This document shows positions 27,160 through 30,746 of a stretch of 30,746 nt of DNA, in pieces. Under the pieces are notes generated by a model that worked only from the letters and a program-made list of their open reading frames with translations, made no database searches and was not told where the DNA came from. Where the stretch lies: IMG/VR virus record IMGVR_UViG_3300048027_000304, positions 1 to 30,746 of that record. One strand, given 5' to 3'. Source of the DNA: a virus. Made by a program: the position numbers and the translations under genes. Each line of letters begins with the position of its first letter. The stretch's first letter is position 1.

Positions 27160-28983
27160 CTACCAGTCATTCACCCAGCCACCTTTCTTTTTGCGGGCAT
27201 TCTTTTTTGGTTTTGCGGCTTTTTTCTTTGGCGGGTCTTGAATGCTTTGCTTGAGCTTGTCCCAGTTCACTCGCATCAATGACAGCGCGGCGGTTGCATA
27301 GACTCGGATGTCCAAAGCTTCGTTTCTTGCTTTGCTTGGGTTCTCAAAACGTGTGTAAGGCACACCATTTTTGTAGCGCGTTACCTTTGTTTCACTGACA
27401 AGCTGCCGAAACCAATCTTCTGGGCGGTCATTTGGGAAGTGCATAAAGCCACTACCCTTTTCGCCAAGCGAAAGTCTGGAGTAAGTCAATTCCTTAGCCG
27501 TGTCAGTTCCAACGCTAAAAAGCGCGGCTCTCTCTGCCCCCCTTCTTGTCGGCCTTCCAACTAACGGCACACCCGGGCCTCCCATTCCTTTGCAAGCGTA
27601 GACTCTCCGGCCTTCTCGCGGCTTTGTAAATGAGTAAACGGCTTTTGTTTTGTGTCCTGAGTCAATAAACGTGCAAGTGATTGGCAGCTCCACCCCGCTT
27701 GGGTGTGTAAACTTCTTTTGCAGTATCTCATCAAGCGCGGCCTGTGTGTCTGGTGAGTTGAAATCACCCATGACGTTGTAATGGTCAATGCTCCAGCTCT
27801 CTTCTCCTTCACCCCAGCCGACAATCTCGACCTCAAAGCGGTCTCCTTGAATGTCAACGCCAGCGGTAAGGATAAGCGCATCTTTCGGGAAATCACCCCA
27901 ATCTTCCCGGCGTTGCATTAACGGCTCCCATGCTACACTTTCGCCTTCATCTTCCCAAGTTTCAGCTAAAAACGTGTTTATCCACGTCCTAAGCGTCTCT
28001 TTTCCTGATTTTTTGGCTCTAATATTGTCGGCAGCCATCTGGTGCAGTCGCGATTTATAACCCTTTTTGTGCCGAAAAAGTGATGCAATTCCGGGCAAAT
28101 GATAGCCCCGGCTTGTGCGTTCCGGGTAGGTTGCCACCCATTTCCCTGCTTTGACCATCTCAATCCGCTGCTCATCAGTCAGCTTTGCCTTGCAACCTTC
28201 ACATTGCAGCCATGCGTCACTGCCGTCTTCTGCTTTCCATTGGACATTGACCCATTTTAAGCTTTGAGAGTAGCCGCATTCTGGGCAATCAACGTAAAAT
28301 CTTCGCTGGTCGCTTGCTTCAAACTCACTCTCGACTCTGCTCCGGCCTTTTACGGTCGGCGTTGATGTCATTACGATAACAGCGTTCCAGAATGTTTCTG
28401 TTCGTCTTATAGCCAAGCTTGACGGGTCACCTTCGCTTCCTGCTGTGACTGGGTAGCGGTCAACTTCGTCCAATAAAACAACCCGCCTTGGACGTGACGC
28501 CAAGCCAGCCGGGGCATTAGCTCCAGCAATCGCCAAGTTTCCACCCGGAAAGGTTTTGTGCAGAATTGTGTTGCCACTAGTTCGCGATTTTACGTCTGCA
28601 ATCTTGTCCTTAATTCTAGGCGTGTCCCGGCACATCGGTGCAAGTCGTTCTTTGCTCCACGCTTCACCCATCTCAATCGTCGGCTGTACCATCAGCATCG
28701 GTGACGGCTCGACATCGACAAAATATCCAATCATGTTGTTTAGAACTTCAGTCTTTCCTAATTGCGCCCCCACCATCAGCACAGTCCCAGTTGCTTCCGG
28801 GTCATTGATTGAGTCCATCCATTCGCGAGCATATGGCGTTAGGTCAGAAGAATACTTTCCCGGCTGCCCTGATGACTCAGGCGAGAGAAAACGGTACTTA
28901 TCAGCCCACTCTGAGACTGTTACTCTTGGCGGCGGTTCACAAACCGAAAGCCATGATTGAATGATTTTCTCAACCTTGCTCAC
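27160..28983 (-). CDS. terL: Terminase large subunit (lambda GpA type)
   Basis: This 607-residue packaging motor has Walker A VGAQLGKT (71-78), Walker B RRVVLLDEVDRYP (Asp about 172), a four-Cys zinc knuckle (C233, C236, C261, C264), and a nuclease domain beginning ILTAGVDIQGDRFEVEI (Asp about 377). It is typical of the GpA family, which cuts at cos. It starts with GTG at 28983, preceded by AAAGGA, and overlaps the small subunit gene by 14 bp. The C-terminus is very basic (PKKKAAKPKKNARKKKGGW), perhaps for portal or DNA contact. GpA-type packaging agrees with the cohesive-end-like terminal repeat. Confidence 0.96.
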   Translation of the reverse strand: MSKVEKIIQSWLSVCEPPPRVTVSEWADKYRFLSPESSGQPGKYSSDLTPYAREWMDSINDPEATGTVLMVGAQLGKTEVLNNMIGYFVDVEPSPMLMVQPTIEMGEAWSKERLAPMCRDTPRIKDKIADVKSRTSGNTILHKTFPGGNLAIAGANAPAGLASRPRRVVLLDEVDRYPVTAGSEGDPSSLAIRRTETFWNAVIVMTSTPTVKGRSRVESEFEASDQRRFYVDCPECGYSQSLKWVNVQWKAEDGSDAWLQCEGCKAKLTDEQRIEMVKAGKWVATYPERTSRGYHLPGIASLFRHKKGYKSRLHQMAADNIRAKKSGKETLRTWINTFLAETWEDEGESVAWEPLMQRREDWGDFPKDALILTAGVDIQGDRFEVEIVGWGEGEESWSIDHYNVMGDFNSPDTQAALDEILQKKFTHPSGVELPITCTFIDSGHKTKAVYSFTKPREGRRVYACKGMGGPGVPLVGRPTRRGAERAALFSVGTDTAKELTYSRLSLGEKGSGFMHFPNDRPEDWFRQLVSETKVTRYKNGVPYTRFENPSKARNEALDIRVYATAALSLMRVNWDKLKQSIQDPPKKKAAKPKKNARKKKGGWVNDW

Positions 28984-29449
28984 TCAATCCTTTTATTTTG
29001 ATTTTTAAACCTGATAGGTTTTTTAAACATTTATCTTTTGCTTCATCGGTCACTGCATCATTTAGAATTACGTTTTTTATTGCTGCCATGATTTCTTGAC
29101 CAGCCCTTTCCACATCTTCGACAGGAATAAGTTCACCCCGGGTTCTAGCATTGGCAAGTTCTAGCTTATCGGCTTCTTCCTTGGTTCGTCGCAGTTGCTG
29201 CTTTTTGATTTCAGTCGGGTCAGCTGTGTCACTATCCCATTGATTCACTTTTCGTTCTTGCAGATAAGCAATGTAAGCCCGGACACTAGGCCAAAGGTCA
29301 TAGCGTCCCCGTCCTGACTTTTGAATAATGCCGTCAGCAGCTAATTGCTGGACACGAACAGAAGTAAGATTGAACAGCTTTGCAAGTGTCGAAACTGGAA
29401 CAGTTGGTGATTTCCCGTTGTCTTTTGCAATATTATCCTTCTTGGGCAT
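28970..29449 (-). CDS. terS: Terminase small subunit (Nu1-like)
   Basis: The 159-residue protein has an N-terminal winged helix-turn-helix (VPVSTLAKLFNLTSVRVQQL, then AADGIIQKSGRGRYDLWPSV), as in lambda gpNu1. A helical oligomerisation part follows (TEIKKQQLRRTKEEADKLEL). It would bind cos and recruit the large subunit. It overlaps the methylase gene by 17 bp and the large subunit by 14 bp. Position next to GpA supports the call. Confidence 0.88.
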   Translation of the reverse strand: MPKKDNIAKDNGKSPTVPVSTLAKLFNLTSVRVQQLAADGIIQKSGRGRYDLWPSVRAYIAYLQERKVNQWDSDTADPTEIKKQQLRRTKEEADKLELANARTRGELIPVEDVERAGQEIMAAIKNVILNDAVTDEAKDKCLKNLSGLKIKIKGLSEQG

Positions 29450-30683
29450 CTTTCATGTCGTTGTAAAGTTTGCCACTTTCTTCATGGGTAGCGTTTTGGC
29501 CAGTAAAGTCCTGCCAGCGTTTAATGATAACATCGCAATATTTTGGGTCTAATTCCATCATTCGACACTCTCGGCTGGTCTTTTCACACGCAATAAGCGT
29601 AGAGCCAGAGCCACCAAACAAATCAACAATAACGCGCTTTTCTTGCATTGAATAATAATCAAAAAACCAAGTTATCAAATCAACAGGTTTTTGAGTGGGG
29701 TGAACTCTTTTCTTGTCATGTTCTTTTTCTAATCCAAAAATTCCAGCCCATTTGATTCTTGCAAGCATTCTTTTGTGCCGAGCTTTAGACCAACAAAGCT
29801 CAAATGTAGAACCAAACATTTTATCAGCTGATTCATCGCCCCTTTTATCCCATACAACCCAAGAACCATTGTTTCTTTCTGGAATCAAATCTGAATAATA
29901 ATCCGCACCCCATAAAAAAATCTCTTTGCAGTAGTCAAACACTGCAAAAATTGTATGGATAAAATCAGGATTAAAATCATCGTGGTCACCAATGACATTG
30001 TTGTATTTTTTCCCACCTGTAGAACCTTTGAATTTGCTTTTCATATCAGAATAGTCAGCGTCTAAAAACATACCATAAGGCGGGTCTGTAAAAACCATGT
30101 CGGCTTTTTGGCTGTTCATTAGCTTTTCAACTGAGTTGGTGCTAGTGCTATCCCCGCACATCAAACGATGCCGCCCCAATAGCCACACATCGCCTTCTAC
30201 TGTCACCGGATTTTCTTCTGGTTCTGGAGCTTCGTCTTCGTCAGTTAATCCTTCAACTTCTTCTTGATTGAGAAGCCCAGCAATCTCTTCTTCACTAAAA
30301 CCTGTCAGACCAAGGTCAAACTCTTCTTCATTTAGCTCTGTCAGCTCTATCGCAAGCAGCTCTTCATCCCATCCAGCATTAAGTGCCAGCTTGTTGTCAG
30401 CAATGATGTAAGCCTTTTTTTGAGCATCGGTAAGATGCCCCAAACGGATGCAAGGCACTTTGCTGATGCCGAGCTTCTTAGCGGCCATTACTCGGCCATG
30501 CCCGGCAATGATGTCATTGTCAGTTCCAATGAGAACCGGGTTGGTGAATCCAAACTCTTGAATGCTGCCAGCTATTTGAATCACTTGCTCTTCTGAGTGT
30601 GTGCGGCTGTTCCTTGCATATGGTATCAGCTTGCTAACTTCTAAGCTCTCAAGCTCTTTGGGTTGTTTGGGTTTCTTATTCAT
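29433..30683 (-). CDS. ParB-domain DNA methyltransferase (beta class)
   Basis: The 416-residue protein has an N-terminal ParB-like domain (residues about 15-100, with SIQEFGFTNPVLI and the ADNDIIAGHGRVMAAKKLG core). An acidic linker follows. The methyltransferase has motif IV DPPYG (200-204), HPTQKP (328-333) and motif I DLFGGSGST (about 354-362). This order, IV before I, marks a beta-class N6-adenine or N4-cytosine enzyme. No restriction partner was found, so it is probably an orphan methylase that may protect phage DNA or mark it for packaging. It lies between the cos-like end and terminase. The ATG at 30683 was preferred to a TTG at 30695. Confidence 0.93.
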   Translation of the reverse strand: MNKKPKQPKELESLEVSKLIPYARNSRTHSEEQVIQIAGSIQEFGFTNPVLIGTDNDIIAGHGRVMAAKKLGISKVPCIRLGHLTDAQKKAYIIADNKLALNAGWDEELLAIELTELNEEEFDLGLTGFSEEEIAGLLNQEEVEGLTDEDEAPEPEENPVTVEGDVWLLGRHRLMCGDSTSTNSVEKLMNSQKADMVFTDPPYGMFLDADYSDMKSKFKGSTGGKKYNNVIGDHDDFNPDFIHTIFAVFDYCKEIFLWGADYYSDLIPERNNGSWVVWDKRGDESADKMFGSTFELCWSKARHKRMLARIKWAGIFGLEKEHDKKRVHPTQKPVDLITWFFDYYSMQEKRVIVDLFGGSGSTLIACEKTSRECRMMELDPKYCDVIIKRWQDFTGQNATHEESGKLYNDMKDAQEG

Positions 30684-30693
30684 CTGCAAAAAC

Positions 30694-30722
30694 AAAGTAG
30701 CATTTGAAAAAAGTTTTGACTA
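30694..30722 (-). promoter_or_regulatory. Possible late-operon promoter
   Basis: On the minus strand TAGTCA (30722-30717), a 17-bp spacer and TACTTT (30699-30694) with a TGn extension lie 10 nt before the methylase ATG. The -35 match is poor (three of six). Spacing to the start codon matches the near-leaderless set. It is the only candidate between the genome end and the late operon. Confidence 0.3.
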
Positions 30723-30735
30723 GAAAAATGGCGCG

Positions 30736-30746
30736 AGGCACTTCAC
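30736..30746. repeat. Right copy of 11-bp terminal direct repeat (candidate cos end)
   Basis: AGGCACTTCAC, identical to positions 2-12. It lies about 50 bp upstream of the methylase-terminase operon. The minus frame through it continues the left-end ORF to a TAG at 30723-30721. Confidence 0.65.

Noticed and set aside
15760-27160. Bacteroidota-type -7 box (TAnnTTTG) as explanation of the TTTGAC elements
   Set aside because: Only the copy before 19049 has a full TAnnTTTG match; the other six lack the TA, so this reading is not supported.
1-30746. Integrase, CI-like repressor, tRNA genes, CRISPR arrays, insertion sequences
   Set aside because: Looked for on both strands by motif and layout; no convincing candidate was found. 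A diverged one cannot be excluded by eye.

Overview
This window reads as an essentially complete genome of a small lambda-like tailed phage with a siphovirus-type head and tail gene set. It is about 30.7 kb and moderately AT-rich. The two ends share an exact 11-bp direct repeat (2-12 and 30736-30746), and the right-hand copy sits just upstream of the methylase-terminase genes, where a cos site is expected. An open reading frame runs through the junction when the ends are joined at the repeat. No integrase, CI-like repressor, polymerase, tRNA or CRISPR array was seen, so a lytic lifestyle is likely but not proven. The host cannot be named. A lipoprotein with a lipobox in the lysis cassette points to a Gram-negative host, and the LamG-type adhesins fit an aquatic environmental phage. 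A DUF3127-like OB-fold protein (common in Bacteroidota) is only a weak hint.

Almost everything is on the minus strand, so the genome reads right to left. (1) 30683-23283, packaging and head: orphan ParB-methyltransferase, small and large terminase, gpW-like joiner, portal, fused prohead protease/major capsid, a Lys/Ala-rich small protein and a head-tail joining protein. (2) 22009-22991: a two-gene cassette on the opposite strand, with a helix-turn-helix protein and a LmbU-like DNA-binding protein. (3) 21967-16523, head-tail and tail: two unrecognised virion-type proteins, gp10-like protein, tail terminator, tail tube, G/GT chaperones made by a -1 frameshift, and a short tape measure. (4) 16477-11643: tail-tip and adhesion proteins, including a large protein with three concanavalin-like modules. 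(5) 11643-10374: lysis (two membrane peptides, spanin-like pair, amidase endolysin), ended by a terminator. (6) 10280-3060: replication and recombination (ERF annealing protein, PD-(D/E)XK exonuclease, wHTH, RuvC-like resolvase, metallophosphoesterase, initiator-like protein, DnaB-like helicase, two OB-fold ssDNA-binding proteins), ended by a terminator. (7) 2945-1: small, probably early, genes in separately promoted and terminated units, including a ribbon-helix-helix protein and a nuclease-like protein.

Genes are tightly packed with many ATGA, GTGA and TAATG overlaps, implying translational coupling. Several start codons were moved from the longest open frame because an internal ATG makes such an overlap or sits next to a promoter.

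The most interesting features are regulatory. Four left-end promoters share TTGAC-N17-TANNNT geometry with an embedded TTGA-N6-TCAA palindrome (one copy imperfect), and their -10 boxes lie only 6-12 nt from the start codon, which predicts leaderless or nearly leaderless mRNAs. The same geometry recurs before the replication operon and before the reverse-strand cassette. Other notable signals are a recurrent TTTGAC element about 20 nt before structural-gene starts, a repeated hairpin leader, a 9-bp tandem repeat that could be an origin, and an intrinsic terminator directly after the capsid gene.
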